NCBI GenBank assembly: GCA_008690995.1
Contig: VRMN01000001.1
Coordinates: forward strand, 1,054,001-1,118,000
DNA from: Porphyridium purpureum
Lineage: Eukaryota; Rhodophyta; Bangiophyceae; Porphyridiales; Porphyridiaceae
Length of the DNA: 64,000 nt
Reading direction: 5' to 3'
Shown here: positions 8,687 to 18,695 of the stretch, piece by piece
Numbering within the stretch: position 1 is the stretch's first letter
How the letters are laid out: each line of letters starts with the position of its first letter
The notes under the pieces: generated by a model
Database searches by the model: none
The model's input: the letters and a program-made list of their open reading frames with translations, nothing else
Told to the model about the DNA's origin: nothing
Position numbers and translations under genes: made by a program

Positions 8687-10342
8687 ATGTTTACGAGTGG
8701 TTTCTCAAATTGCTCGAGTTCCGTGGCGTCGATGGAGACGATGGCGACCGTGCCGGCGTTGGAGCGCGAGAATGTCAGCAAGCGGACTCGACGAGAGGCC
8801 GGCTGGAAGCGGGATGGCGGCGCAGAAATAGGGCGCTACGGCGTGATGCCGGTCGGCAACCTCATGCTTGACAGCGCGCAGTGCACGCGCGAGGAGTACG
8901 AGCGGCTGAGGGTAAGGGCACTGGGATTGTACTTTAGCGCGCTGCCGGATGAGCTCGTGCTTCGCGTGCTCGGAGAGTTGACTGCTGCAGATCTAGCCAG
9001 CTTTTCGGTAGCCAGTAAGATGTGCTACGTGTATGCTCACAATCACGACTTGTGGCGGAGCCTTGTCTTCAATACACCGTTCGCGGCGGTCGCCGCGCCC
9101 GAACGCGAAGAGCAGCTCAGCTTGTCTGGGCTACGCTTCGCAGAGAACTGGAAGTCAACATACATGCAGACAAATGCAAGCTCTCGGCAGAGCAAGGTAC
9201 CAGGGCAAACGCGTCCAACGGTACCTGTCCTTGGTCACAAGCCGCGTGAGTTCTACCCTGTCTATTCAGACGTCCTGTTCCATGCATGGAAGTGTTTTTC
9301 CTCCTCCATTGATCCGGCTTGGCTTCACAGAAGCAATATTCCGCACGTCGCAGCAGAGGCACTTGGAGTCGATGAATTTCGAATTAAGTTTGGGAAGCCT
9401 AATTTACCCGTGGTCGTAGAGAACGTCACAACCCAATGGCCAGCGTACCACAAATGGACTCGCGATTACTTGATCGAGTCAAGCAGAGGACAGCGCTTCA
9501 ATGCTGGTGGCTACTTGTTTACAATGGAGGAGTATTTTTCATACTTGGACAAGGTACATGACGAGCAGCCTCTGTATCTTTTCGACAAAGCCTTTGTATC
9601 CAGAGTTCCAGCGTGGGAAAACGAGTTTGCAGTACCTGAGTATTTCAAATCGGATTTGTTCAAGGTGCTTGAGGGGACCTCATACCGTCCTGATCACCAA
9701 TGGCTGATCATTGGTGGCGCACGGTCAGGCTCCACCTTCCATATGGACCCGAACGCGACGTCGGCTTGGAACGCTGTCATTAGGGGGCGGAAAAAATGGG
9801 TTTTGTTCCCTCCAGACGCACTTCCTCCGGGCGTCGTACCGAACGAAGACGGCTCGGACGTGTGCTCGCCCGTGTCTGTCATGGAGTGGTTTCTGAACTT
9901 TTACGCGTCGGCAACGGCCATGCCTGAATGCTACGAAACCATCTGCGAGGAGGGTGACTGTTTGTTTGTGCCGCAAGGCTGGTGGCACATTGTGTTGAAT
10001 CTGGATGACGTGAATGTTGCTGTCACGCAGAATTTTGCAGATCCCGATCATCTGGTCGAAGTTCTTCTTTTTCTGCGCACCAAGAGCGAGAAGCGCATTT
10101 CGGGGGTGCGCGATGAACTCCGTGGCGCATTGTGCGATGTGTTTGAGTCTGAGCTGCAAGAACACTATCCGGAGGAATACCGACTTGCCTCGGCCAGAAT
10201 CGAGGACTTTCTTTCCCAAAGTGGCATTTGGAAGCGCTTACGGCGCACCGCGCCAGAAAACATCCGCAGCGAAACGTCCGAAGCTGCTGAACCTGCGAAG
10301 AACCAAACCAGCGCCGAGTTCCACTTTGACTTCCTGCAATAG
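8687..10342 (+). CDS. F-box / JmjC-domain 2-oxoglutarate oxygenase
   Basis: A 551-residue protein with an F-box at about 82-127 (LPDELVLRVLGELTAADLAS...) and a JmjC/cupin domain at about 240-460. The Fe(II) triad is visible as H352-x-D354 (FHMDPN) and H434 (GWWHIVLN), with K370 in GRKKW as the likely 2-oxoglutarate contact. The arrangement matches JMJD6-related F-box/JmjC proteins such as plant JMJ21-type proteins. The F-box implies recruitment to an SCF ubiquitin ligase, and the oxygenase would hydroxylate or demethylate a protein substrate; the substrate is inferred, not known. Met1 at 8687 is used, but Met16 and Met19 are equally possible because the first 60 residues look unstructured. 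All key metal ligands are present, so the enzyme should be active. Confidence 0.85.
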   Translation: MFTSGFSNCSSSVASMETMATVPALERENVSKRTRREAGWKRDGGAEIGRYGVMPVGNLMLDSAQCTREEYERLRVRALGLYFSALPDELVLRVLGELTAADLASFSVASKMCYVYAHNHDLWRSLVFNTPFAAVAAPEREEQLSLSGLRFAENWKSTYMQTNASSRQSKVPGQTRPTVPVLGHKPREFYPVYSDVLFHAWKCFSSSIDPAWLHRSNIPHVAAEALGVDEFRIKFGKPNLPVVVENVTTQWPAYHKWTRDYLIESSRGQRFNAGGYLFTMEEYFSYLDKVHDEQPLYLFDKAFVSRVPAWENEFAVPEYFKSDLFKVLEGTSYRPDHQWLIIGGARSGSTFHMDPNATSAWNAVIRGRKKWVLFPPDALPPGVVPNEDGSDVCSPVSVMEWFLNFYASATAMPECYETICEEGDCLFVPQGWWHIVLNLDDVNVAVTQNFADPDHLVEVLLFLRTKSEKRISGVRDELRGALCDVFESELQEHYPEEYRLASARIEDFLSQSGIWKRLRRTAPENIRSETSEAAEPAKNQTSAEFHFDFLQ

Positions 10343-10967
10343 CAATCGACCTGAACAGAACACCACCGGCGTTAATGTGTTTGTAACGACCTCGATATTA
10401 ATTAAGTTTTGTTAATTAGAGCTAAACCACACATTGTTTACAGTTTCTGGTCGAGCGCCAGTTTCTGTGGCTCGTCACGCCGAACCACGAACGACTGACT
10501 GTCGCTTTGGGTTGAGGCGAAAAGTCCAGGTTGGCAAGTGGGGAGGGAAGGAGCGCCTCGACGTGCTTTGCTCACATTCGGTGCAGCAATCGTTTTGCAA
10601 GCCTCACTTTTATCAGAGTGTCTAGTATGTTTCGGATTCCCGTCCATTTTCGTGGCGTTCTGCATACGCCCCCATGTCACAGGGGGCCAAAAAGCAAAGG
10701 AAAGAATGAACACGGATGAAGCCAAGTGGGAGCTGTGGTGGGATTGAACACACGCGTCAAGCGTTGAGCCTGCGACCTCGAGACATGTAACTCCTTGAGC
10801 TAAATCGTTGCTTTCGACAGATTGTATGATGTTTGCTTGGCCGCTGCTTCTGTCAAGAAGCAAGCCCGTCAACGCTCGGCGCTCATAAATACTGGCACCG
10901 ACGCTGGGCTTGCAAGTATTCTTCTCAAGAAGACGAGTCAATGGGCAGAGACTGACGGCATGCAAAC
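10343..10967. other. Spacer upstream of the kinase gene
   Basis: A 625-bp spacer holding the 3' end of the oxygenase gene and the kinase promoter. It begins with an AT-rich stretch with two TTAATTA copies near 10398 and 10414. A tRNA-like segment is listed separately. A 185-codon minus-strand frame crosses it but has no recognisable domain and overlaps the kinase start, so I do not call it. Confidence 0.5.
10731..10815 (-). other. tRNA-like segment (A- and B-box-like), probably a relic
   Basis: Read on the minus strand, TAGCTCAAGGAG resembles the tRNA A box and TGTTCAATCCC, about 55 nt further on, resembles the B box. I could not close a D stem, an anticodon stem with U33, or a full T stem, so this is not a normal tRNA gene. 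It could be a decayed tRNA, a tRNA-derived short element, or a coincidence. Confidence 0.2.
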
Positions 10968-11909
10968 ATGGTGGCCGCTTCTCTTGTGGGTCCAAGGTCA
11001 GTCACGGAGCTGGGGATTGTTGTTGGACTGCGCGACGTCGGTATATCAATCACTAGGCTCGTAGCATATGGAGGTCAAGGCACACTCTACGAGGCTGCCG
11101 CAGTCTCGACGGGCGAAAAGGTGGCTGTCAAGGTCCTGCACAAGGTGAGCCCGAGCGATCACCGCAGGAGCGCAAGTCAGCGCGAAAAAGTCTTGCGGGA
11201 AGTTCGAATGATGCATCGCGCGCACGTGGTGTCTCCGCAACTTTTTGAGGACGACAAGTGCTTCTACATAGTCAGTGAATTTTTGCGAGGAGTAGATTTG
11301 CACACTCTGCATCTCCATCGTAGTTTCACTGAGAACGAAATTCTGCTCATGGGGCGCCAAATAATGCAGCAGCTGGCACACCTGCATTCGCCAAATGTTG
11401 GTATTGCGCACCGAGATATCAAGCCCGAGAACATCATGGTGAAAAATATGCGCACACTGGAGCTTCAACTTATTGATTTTGGCCTTTCGGAATGCGTGCT
11501 GGAATCACCGGACGGGCTTGTGTGCACATTTCCCGGCACTCTGCAGTACAAGAGTCCCGAACTGGTCAGCGCGACGAGCGCAGTGGACCCGCTTCCAAGT
11601 GACATTTGGGCCGCAGGCTGCGTGCTATATAAAATAGTGTGCGGTGGATTCCCCTTTTCGGGGGCTAGGGGCGAGGAGCTCACCAAGCATGGCATTATCA
11701 AGCGCAGCCCGAGCATGGACGGCGCTGTGTGGAAGCAAGTCTCGATGGAGACGCGGGGGCTGATCCGGAGGCTTCTTAGCAAGAACCCTCGCGAGCGTCC
11801 TTCTGCGCGGACTGCAATGCTGCTCATTGACCAAATCCTCGCGTCGCGCGAGCTTCCGCCGGTGCACGGTTACGAGCTCGTGCCTGTCCTTCCTGCAATT
11901 CGGTTCTGA
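10968..11909 (+). CDS. Serine/threonine protein kinase
   Basis: A 313-residue protein that is almost all kinase domain. The glycine loop is YGGQGTLYEA (34-43), the ATP lysine K55 in VAVKVL, the catalytic loop IAHRDIKPEN with D150, the magnesium-binding DFG at 170-172, and KSPE replaces the usual APE. The activation segment is GTLQYKSPE preceded by a short, acidic stretch. Subdomain XI arginine is in NPRERPSA. The HRDIKPEN form and general layout place it loosely with CAMK/PDK1-like kinases, but there is no regulatory domain to name a subfamily. All catalytic residues are present. It lies 299 bp upstream of uL13 on the same strand. Confidence 0.85.
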   Translation: MVAASLVGPRSVTELGIVVGLRDVGISITRLVAYGGQGTLYEAAAVSTGEKVAVKVLHKVSPSDHRRSASQREKVLREVRMMHRAHVVSPQLFEDDKCFYIVSEFLRGVDLHTLHLHRSFTENEILLMGRQIMQQLAHLHSPNVGIAHRDIKPENIMVKNMRTLELQLIDFGLSECVLESPDGLVCTFPGTLQYKSPELVSATSAVDPLPSDIWAAGCVLYKIVCGGFPFSGARGEELTKHGIIKRSPSMDGAVWKQVSMETRGLIRRLLSKNPRERPSARTAMLLIDQILASRELPPVHGYELVPVLPAIRF

Positions 11910-12165
11910 CCTGGCCTGCGCATGAGGCGAACCTCATCAAACCCTCAAAATAACCGTTCGCTTAGTTAGATCTAGGGTTCATACATCATACGAGGAAGAA
12001 GGGACAGGACAAAAAAGGGATTAAACCCCGCAGCCCCGCCGGCGACCTTATCGTAAATCGATGCTGTTTTGATAGACCGTGAAAAGTTTCTAAGAAGACG
12101 TGCTGACGAAGTCGGTAGCATGCTGTGGATGAAGTGGGCAGGCGAGAGGTGGTTGGGGTGTACGA

Positions 12166-12200
12166 AGGGTAGGAGAACGAGAGCGAGATCCGGGGGAGAG
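12166..12200 (+). promoter_or_regulatory. GA-rich leader upstream of uL13
   Basis: A purine-rich run (gaagggtaggagaacgagag and on) ends a few bases before the uL13 start codon. The same kind of tract precedes many genes here, which suggests a core promoter or 5' leader element; function is inferred. Confidence 0.35.
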
Positions 12201-12208
12201 TAGTCGCG

Positions 12209-12805
12209 ATGTACGAGAGCGTCGTTGTGGTCGACGCGCGGGCCCACCTGCTGGGCCGCCTCGCGTCGATTGTAGCCAAGGAGCTGTTGTGCGGGCAGAA
12301 GGTGGTGGTCACGCGCTGCGAGGCCATCGAGATGTCCGGCAGGTTCATCCGCAAAAAGAATAAGTACCTCATGTTCCTGAGGAAGCGAATGAACACAAAT
12401 CCCTCGAGGGGTCCGTTCCACTTCCGCGCGCCGTCGAGGATTTTCTGGCGCACCGTTCGCGGCATGCTCCCCCACAAGACGGAGCGTGGCCAGGAGGCGC
12501 TGGGCAGACTCAAGGTGTTCGAGGGGATCCCGCCACCGTACGATAAGATGAAGCGAATGGTTGTACCGGACGCGCTCCGAGTCGTACGGCTTGCCCCTAG
12601 GCGAAAGCACTGCGTGCTGGGCCGCCTCAGTCACGAGGTCGGATGGAAGTACCAAGACGTCCTCGCGCGCCTGGAAACCAAGCGAAAAGTTCACTCTGCG
12701 GCGTACTACCAGCGCAAGAAGGCGCTCGACAAGCTCAAGAGGAAGGCGACAGAGAGCGCGGACCTGTCCAAGGTCACTCCGGTGCTGGAAGCTTTCGGGC
12801 ACTAG
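12209..12805 (+). CDS. RPL13A: 60S ribosomal protein uL13 (RPL13A)
   Basis: A 198-residue protein, normal for the eukaryotic family (about 200). It is a structural protein of the cytosolic large ribosomal subunit. Conserved blocks are [22 protein letters not shown] near the start, the [44 protein letters not shown] core, [12 protein letters not shown], and a basic coiled C-terminal helix. The core blocks [11 protein letters not shown] and PHKT.RG define the family. It has no intron. A GA-rich tract lies just upstream and an AATAAA hexamer 24 nt after the stop. It converges on the copine gene with 97 bp between stops. Confidence 0.97.
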   Translation: MYESVVVVDARAHLLGRLASIVAKELLCGQKVVVTRCEAIEMSGRFIRKKNKYLMFLRKRMNTNPSRGPFHFRAPSRIFWRTVRGMLPHKTERGQEALGRLKVFEGIPPPYDKMKRMVVPDALRVVRLAPRRKHCVLGRLSHEVGWKYQDVLARLETKRKVHSAAYYQRKKALDKLKRKATESADLSKVTPVLEAFGH

Positions 12806-12828
12806 GTGAATCGTTGTGCTTGGTAAGT

Positions 12829-12834
12829 AATAAA
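12829..12834 (+). promoter_or_regulatory. AATAAA poly(A) signal candidate
   Basis: AATAAA 24 nt past the uL13 stop codon, inside the 97-bp convergent spacer. This is a likely cleavage/polyadenylation signal by position. Confidence 0.4.
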
Positions 12835-12902
12835 AGTAATTTTACCTTGCTGCACGCGTCCGACAAGAGCAAATTCTGGATGAGGTGGCGCATGTCGTCT
12901 TT

Positions 12903-14825
12903 TCAACGCATGCCTCCCTGGGTTTCTATGTACGACATGACTTGCGTGGGAATCACTGCGAGGAGCTTCGCCGCAAGTCTCGCCATGTCCCCGCCAAAGT
13001 CGCGAAGCGCAACAAACTGAACATTGTCCCTGAGAGCAACACGCCCGTCGCTGCTGCAAAGAAGCTGCTTCCGTCCCGGTTGGACAGGCGGCGGAGCGCT
13101 CTGATCCGGTCGGTAATCCATGAACGGGCCCATCGCCGAGAAATCCTCCTGGCCGATACCAACAATCATCACACTCAGAGGCAACGAAGACGCGCGCACT
13201 AGCTCGTCAACAGTCGAATCACGGTCACTCAGAATCCCGTCCGTCATCACAAGCAAGACATGGTATGGCAAGGGCTTGCCCCGCCGTTCGGCCAATTTCC
13301 GGCTCACGATGACGCTGGCAGTCTTCAGCACGCTGCTCAGCACTGTTGGGCCATACAGCTGCACTGCCGAAAGCGTATTCTTGTACGCAGCCATCAGTCC
13401 CTCAACTCCATTGCAGAATGGGTCGTGAGGGTTCCCAGTCAATGCGAAACAATGGCTCGTTTGAAAAGCCGGCGGCAGATTTGCACCAAAACCGTAAGAC
13501 GGAATGCGCTTATCCTTTGCGTACGGGAGCAGGACATTAAAAACGCTTCGAATGACAACTTCGTATGGGTTTGGTCGTCCAGTTGGATCCAGATAGTGCA
13601 GCGAGTTCTGCTTGTTCGGGGGCCCGTTCGAACTGGTGAAGTCTACAGCGCTGAGTAGCTCAAAGTCCACCACTCCGGCCGACAGGAGGTCGTAGAATGA
13701 GCTCTTGTCCTGGTGCTCCATGCCCAGAAAGCGCAACGTGCCACCGGCTTTTCCCGTGATGCTAAGCGCAGAGCCTGGCTGTAGCACCTTCATCGCCGAC
13801 ATATTAGAGTTCACATAACCGAGCACCGTAAATGGAGGACCAGGCGGTGGTATGGCATCCTCGGCGCCTTTCACCAATTGATTCTTTTGGAATACCCTCA
13901 CAACAACCAACCGGATTAGCCGCGACTCGTCATTATCAGACAGCTGCACCTGGCTCGTTTCAATTTCCAGCGGTATGGGACGATCGGGAACATGAGAAAT
14001 CGGAGCGAATGTCGACTCTGCTACCAAATTCCACGTCTGAGCGGTCTGATCTGCCAGCAGGCAGTGAAGTTGGACGCATTCGATGAACGGTTCTGTGGGA
14101 GAAGCTGCAGCGGTAAAGATCTCCTGTCGTACTTGCTCAGAAGACTGTCCCGGCTTCTTCTTGAAAATGGACAGTGCCGAATCAAAGGGCGCGACGGCCG
14201 TTTTCAAGGCAGCCGGTGCCGCGGATCCTCCAGCTTGGCCGGACTTGCCCGTTCCGAACACGGCGGCCAAATCAAGATCAGAGACAAGCCAATTGAGCTT
14301 GAGTACTTGGGAGCCTTGCTGGGACTTCCGCAAGGTCAGGAGAACCGAGCCTATGGCGATTCCTGGGGCAGCTTGGCGATTCACGAGACCGAGCGTTGCT
14401 GGTGTGTGGGTCAGCGTGGACAGCGGCGTATCGATTACGCCGATAAGACGATGCGCTCCAAGCGCGTCGCTCGCAGACTCGCGATCAAAGACGCCCACGC
14501 GCACTTCCTGGTAAAGCTCAAAGTGGAACACGAGGGTGAACCATGTGTCAAACTGCGGCGAGCGCTGCGCATGGCGCGTCTCACTGCGGCCAATTTCCGT
14601 CCAGTCGCTCTTGCCCGCGGTCTTGAGAAACACCACGCAAAACGGATCCGGCTCGCCATGGAGTCCGTGGAGGTCCTTTGCGCTCACATTCAACTCGACG
14701 ACGCATGAATTCAGTCCGGACGCTGCCTCGAACACAGGCCACGACGACTTCCCATCCGAGCCACCATCCTGGCTCGGCGTGGTGGCGCCAAACGGCCTCA
14801 GGCGATCCGGTACATCCATATCCAA
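12903..14825 (-). CDS. Copine-family Ca2+-dependent membrane-binding protein
   Basis: A 640-residue protein with the copine order: two C2 domains (about 35-165 and 225-385) followed by a copine-type von Willebrand A domain (about 405-625). C2 calcium-loop features are visible as the KDLHG and GEPDPFCVVF segments. The A domain carries the diagnostic block LLPYAKDKRIPSYGFGANLP, then NPHDPFCNGVEGLMAAY, LLVMTDGILSD and VGIGQEDFSAM. Copines bind phospholipid membranes when calcium rises and act in signalling and membrane traffic. The C2A linker is Gly/Ala/Thr-rich, and the N-terminal 30 residues look disordered. Its promoter side holds a strong pyrimidine tract on the plus strand (GA-rich on the coding strand). 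Calcium ligands in the second C2 were not checked one by one. Confidence 0.88.
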   Translation of the reverse strand: MDMDVPDRLRPFGATTPSQDGGSDGKSSWPVFEAASGLNSCVVELNVSAKDLHGLHGEPDPFCVVFLKTAGKSDWTEIGRSETRHAQRSPQFDTWFTLVFHFELYQEVRVGVFDRESASDALGAHRLIGVIDTPLSTLTHTPATLGLVNRQAAPGIAIGSVLLTLRKSQQGSQVLKLNWLVSDLDLAAVFGTGKSGQAGGSAAPAALKTAVAPFDSALSIFKKKPGQSSEQVRQEIFTAAASPTEPFIECVQLHCLLADQTAQTWNLVAESTFAPISHVPDRPIPLEIETSQVQLSDNDESRLIRLVVVRVFQKNQLVKGAEDAIPPPGPPFTVLGYVNSNMSAMKVLQPGSALSITGKAGGTLRFLGMEHQDKSSFYDLLSAGVVDFELLSAVDFTSSNGPPNKQNSLHYLDPTGRPNPYEVVIRSVFNVLLPYAKDKRIPSYGFGANLPPAFQTSHCFALTGNPHDPFCNGVEGLMAAYKNTLSAVQLYGPTVLSSVLKTASVIVSRKLAERRGKPLPYHVLLVMTDGILSDRDSTVDELVRASSLPLSVMIVGIGQEDFSAMGPFMDYRPDQSAPPPVQPGRKQLLCSSDGRVALRDNVQFVALRDFGGDMARLAAKLLAVIPTQVMSYIETQGGMR

Positions 14826-15288
14826 TCAAGTGGCTGAACACACTCCCGCTCTTCCTCCCTCTCCCCCCTTTCTCTCACGCGCTCCCGCTTTCGCTCTTAA
14901 AAGCTCTCCATTCCCCACGACACAGCGAATCGTGCGAATTGGATTGACCCGTGTGTCGTTAACGACTTCCGTTTCCAGTTTAAAGAACAGAAACTGTACT
15001 TCGAATATCTCCACGGGTGTTAGAGGGCTCCGGGCACGTTGCGCCGTTGTCCGTCCGTAAAGTTGAAAGCCTTGGAATATCTTGGAACCCCCATGGAACT
15101 CAAGGGGTACAAAGAGCTGCAAGAGGTGACGGGAAACGACCAAAGGGACCATCGACAACCTATGTACTGTTCTACTACATTTATGTATGAGGCAGCGTTT
15201 TCGGTAGGCTCCACGACCCGGGTGACTTGAGTTTCAACTTCATGAGAATAAACACGATTCAGACTCGTCGAAGGTCTTCGGGCGTTTG
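14826..15288. other. Spacer between copine and PWP2
   Basis: A 463-bp spacer containing the copine promoter (pyrimidine tract at about 14843-14876) and the 3' flank of PWP2. Short minus-strand frames here have no recognisable domain. I see no RNA gene. Confidence 0.5.
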
Positions 15289-18200
15289 TCAAAGTGCTTC
15301 ATCTGTATCCGCGCTCGCCGGCGCGGCGGCACAGGTCAAATAGTCAAGCATGTGCGTATTTTGGTCGCACATTCGACCCAAACGCTCGTGCTGCTGGCTG
15401 AGAGCAAGCTGCAGACCGCGAAGGACGCTTAGCATGACATTAGATTCCTGGACCGGAATTTGCTTCAATCGCTGCGCGTCGGCCAGACAGCGCAAGAGCG
15501 CAACGCACCAGCTTAGGTCGAATTCGACATGCACGGTTTGATGCAGTCTCGATGCCCAGAATTGGCCTAAAGTGGAGAGGACGGAAAGCGGGAGACGCTG
15601 CACAACGCTCGACACGGCTTCGAACGGAACTTGGTCCACGATCTGATTGAGCAAGATATTCTCTTTCAGTCGGAGAGCAATTTGTAAAGCGAGCAAATAA
15701 TCACCCCGATCATGCGCGTTCCATGCTTCCTGCGGCGTAATCTCCATTCCCAAGTCTGTCGGGTCAAAGAATTCGCCCTCGTCCCCAACGTCCAAGCTGT
15801 ACAACAAAATGCCTTCCGACGTCACGGCGCCCCACGTGCGCGAGCCGGGCGCAAACTGCAAGTCCAATGTGCGGGCATCGAGCACTCTTGACCGCGTAAT
15901 TAGCCTTTTCTCTTCGTCCTTTCTCGTCGCAATCGCGACGCTCTTCGACTTGCGCGCTTTTTCATCGTCGTCATGCTTGATTTCGGACCTTGCCACACCG
16001 CCTTCCGTCAGCATCCTGTTCGACAGCTTTTTCCTCACGCCCTCCAGCGACTCGTTCTTCGTCAGCTGATACCGTTTCAGCAAGCGAATACCCAAAGCGT
16101 CGGCTTGCACGTAGAATACACAAACAGTGGGAGCGTCACCTCCTGCGATCAAGAAGCGACCATCATCAGAGAACGAAATGCACGAAAAGAAGCCGTATTT
16201 CGGTGCCAAAATACGGCTCGCTGCATTGCGACCTCCTGATGCATCACGCCGCGCATCCACCGAGCAGAGCATGTCTTCACTTTCGGAATCCCAGATGGAA
16301 ATAACTCCGTCCGAACTAGACACGGCCAAAAGCGTGTTGTTCTGATACGGCCTCCATGACAGCGCTAGTACTTGCTTGTTGTTTCCAATACTGATTGTCG
16401 CAGGCGTACTACCGCCATGCGCATACAGGTTCCAGAATCTCACAGTTCCGTCCCACGAGCCGGAGGCGAGCAAGCCCGACGTGGGGTTAAAACTCAGATC
16501 AGACACGGGTTGTGTATGACCCGTCAAAACTTCGAGCAGTTTTCCGGTCTGGATGGACCAGAGCGCAATCTCAAACGAGTCCTGACAGCCCGCCGCTACC
16601 AAGTCGCCGGCGGGATCAACCGCGACGCATGTAAATTGCCGAGGCGGCGCAGGCGCGGTGAGTACGCGAAAACAACGGTATCGCTTAGTATCCCACGCAC
16701 GCACCGTGCCGTCAAGTGAGGCACTAATAAGAACATCCTTCTTGGAGAAAGCAACGGCTGTCACCGCGCTCTCGTGCTCTCGGAAGGTGGAGACACAAAA
16801 GCCGGACTGGACGCTCCACAACTTAACAGCACCATCCATTCCTCCGCTCGCCATAAACCGACCGTTCGGTGCAAAGCTCAACGAATTCGCGAGCGACAGA
16901 TGTCCCTGTTGTTTAAGCACGTGAGTCTCAGAGCGCCACTCCCAAACGAGCAGCTGGCCCAGCGACGCACTTGCAAAGGCAAGCCACTCACCAGAAGAGT
17001 TCAGCGCAGCAGACGTAATTTCAGCATTTGACAAGGAGAGCGCGTGTATGAGGGTGAGCGGTTCCAGATGCACAGGCGGATTTGTCACAGCAGGATCGTA
17101 CAGTTCATCGTCTTTGTTCTCGACGGAAAAGGAGCGCACAGCATCTGGTAATTCAAATAGCCCAAATACGCCATTTCCGAGACACACGCAGATCAAGTGC
17201 AACTTTTCATGCACAGAGCATCGTGTTGCAAGCTTCTCGCCACCATACCTTGCGTCACTTTTGCACAGCATTCGCGCGCGCACGAAGACTTGCGCTTTCT
17301 GATGCGAGCGCTGCGCTGGCTTCGGGAGAGCCTGCGCACGCTTACGCCCCGCCACTCCTTTGCCTTTCTTTCCAGTCACAGCCTGGTCTCGACTTGACGG
17401 TGCGGACCCTGTCGATGCTTCCGAGTCTGAGCCCGAGCTGGATGGCGCGCTCTCCTTTCTCCGTTTCAGACCGCTTTGCTGAACCCCATTCACTGGACTG
17501 TTGTCATTCCCTGTACTGTCGCTGTCTTCTGCGCCAGAGTCAGACTCAACATCTTCAAATCCCGCATCTTGTGCTACTTTCAGCTCCTGCTCCATCCATT
17601 CGGTCAGTCGGATACGCCAACAAAAAATGATACCGTCCCGAGAAACGGTGACCAACGCACGGTTGTCTGCAATGAATGACGCGTGGATCACAGCGTCGCG
17701 ATGAGCGCCCAGCGTAATGCATCCGAGGCGCCTCCACTTCTTCCTCAGTGGTCCGACATACCACAGCTTTGCGGTTCGGTCTTCGGATCCAGACACCAGC
17801 ATATGGCCGTCAGAACTCCAGCTGAGGCACAGGATTTGCTCGGTGTGCACGGTGAAGCTTTTCTCAAGCCGCCATGCGCCAAACTGCGGATACAGTGAAT
17901 CGGCATCCAGCGTTGTCCGATTCAAATTCCACACTTGGATGGTTCTTGCAAAGGCGATTGCCACCCGGCTCTCATCAGGCGCAAAGGCCACGGCGGCGTG
18001 CTCCTTGACCACACCTTTTAACTTGAATCGATGTAGCACGACCCCTCGAGCGGCATGAATCAGGTAGCACGTGCTAGTTTGCTGGGCATCTGCCGCGGTG
18101 CTTCGTGTCTTCGCGGTCGCACCTGGCGGAGCATCGATGGCCAAAATCAATTTTCCTGTTCGCGGACTGACGTGCACAGCCACTAAATCGAACCGCGCTT

Positions 18201-18363
18201 CGAACTGCGGCAACACGCGCGTCTGCGCACGCACGAGGTCAATGACACACACGCGCGCGCCGAGCGTCCCCACCAGCGAGTTTCCATCAGGCCCAAACGC
18301 CACATTCCCTGCACGGTGCACGCTGCCGCAGATCCGGCTCAACGAGTATTCCACGTACCCCAT
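15289..18363 (-). CDS. PWP2: Periodic tryptophan protein 2 (U3 snoRNP / SSU processome)
   Basis: A 1024-residue WD-repeat protein. It starts directly with the PWP2-type first propeller (YSLSRICGSVHRAGNVAFGPDGNSLV) and continues with many WD motifs, including LSWSSDGHMLVSGSEDRTAKLW, LSFAPNGRFMASGGMDGAVKLW and LSFNPTSGLLASGSWDGTVRFW. After two propellers comes a C-terminal Utp12-type domain (about 860-980) with LLALQIALRLKENILLNQIV and FWASRLHQTVHVEFDLSWC. PWP2/Utp1 is part of the UTP-B complex that binds the 5' end of pre-18S rRNA. A Ser/Asp-rich, basic insert sits within the first propeller (about 270-350). Length fits the family, allowing for this insert. No intron is evident. Confidence 0.93.
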   Translation of the reverse strand: MGYVEYSLSRICGSVHRAGNVAFGPDGNSLVGTLGARVCVIDLVRAQTRVLPQFEARFDLVAVHVSPRTGKLILAIDAPPGATAKTRSTAADAQQTSTCYLIHAARGVVLHRFKLKGVVKEHAAVAFAPDESRVAIAFARTIQVWNLNRTTLDADSLYPQFGAWRLEKSFTVHTEQILCLSWSSDGHMLVSGSEDRTAKLWYVGPLRKKWRRLGCITLGAHRDAVIHASFIADNRALVTVSRDGIIFCWRIRLTEWMEQELKVAQDAGFEDVESDSGAEDSDSTGNDNSPVNGVQQSGLKRRKESAPSSSGSDSEASTGSAPSSRDQAVTGKKGKGVAGRKRAQALPKPAQRSHQKAQVFVRARMLCKSDARYGGEKLATRCSVHEKLHLICVCLGNGVFGLFELPDAVRSFSVENKDDELYDPAVTNPPVHLEPLTLIHALSLSNAEITSAALNSSGEWLAFASASLGQLLVWEWRSETHVLKQQGHLSLANSLSFAPNGRFMASGGMDGAVKLWSVQSGFCVSTFREHESAVTAVAFSKKDVLISASLDGTVRAWDTKRYRCFRVLTAPAPPRQFTCVAVDPAGDLVAAGCQDSFEIALWSIQTGKLLEVLTGHTQPVSDLSFNPTSGLLASGSWDGTVRFWNLYAHGGSTPATISIGNNKQVLALSWRPYQNNTLLAVSSSDGVISIWDSESEDMLCSVDARRDASGGRNAASRILAPKYGFFSCISFSDDGRFLIAGGDAPTVCVFYVQADALGIRLLKRYQLTKNESLEGVRKKLSNRMLTEGGVARSEIKHDDDEKARKSKSVAIATRKDEEKRLITRSRVLDARTLDLQFAPGSRTWGAVTSEGILLYSLDVGDEGEFFDPTDLGMEITPQEAWNAHDRGDYLLALQIALRLKENILLNQIVDQVPFEAVSSVVQRLPLSVLSTLGQFWASRLHQTVHVEFDLSWCVALLRCLADAQRLKQIPVQESNVMLSVLRGLQLALSQQHERLGRMCDQNTHMLDYLTCAAAPASADTDEAL

Positions 18364-18695
18364 CGCCTAAACTTCTTTGCGACCAGCCGACCGTGCACAC
18401 ACAAACACGCCCGCGCGCCTTGCTCCCGTCCCGCCGTCACAACTCGCGCAACTGTACCTCCTGTGACGAGCCGCAACACGAGTTTTGTGCATGTGGTGTT
18501 GCGTGCTGCTCGAGCCATTCCAGAGACCAGTCGGATATTGGATTGACCAGCCGGTGAACGTGCAAGCAGCACGCGCAGAGGCACGTGGTGCTTCGCGGCA
18601 AGTCCTCTGCGTGCAGCGCGGGCAGCCCACGTTCTGTGAGAAACGCTGCGGTGCCAGAGTCACGTGATTCTGAGAGGGAAGGAAGAAGGAAAACA
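18364..18695. other. Spacer between PWP2 and the AN1 zinc-finger gene
   Basis: A 332-bp spacer containing the PWP2 promoter and the 3' flank of the AN1 gene. No GA tract and no convincing gene or RNA is seen here. Confidence 0.4.

Noticed and set aside
10438-10995. 185-codon minus-strand frame before the kinase
   Set aside because: No recognisable domain, overlaps the kinase start and the tRNA-like segment, and looks like chance.
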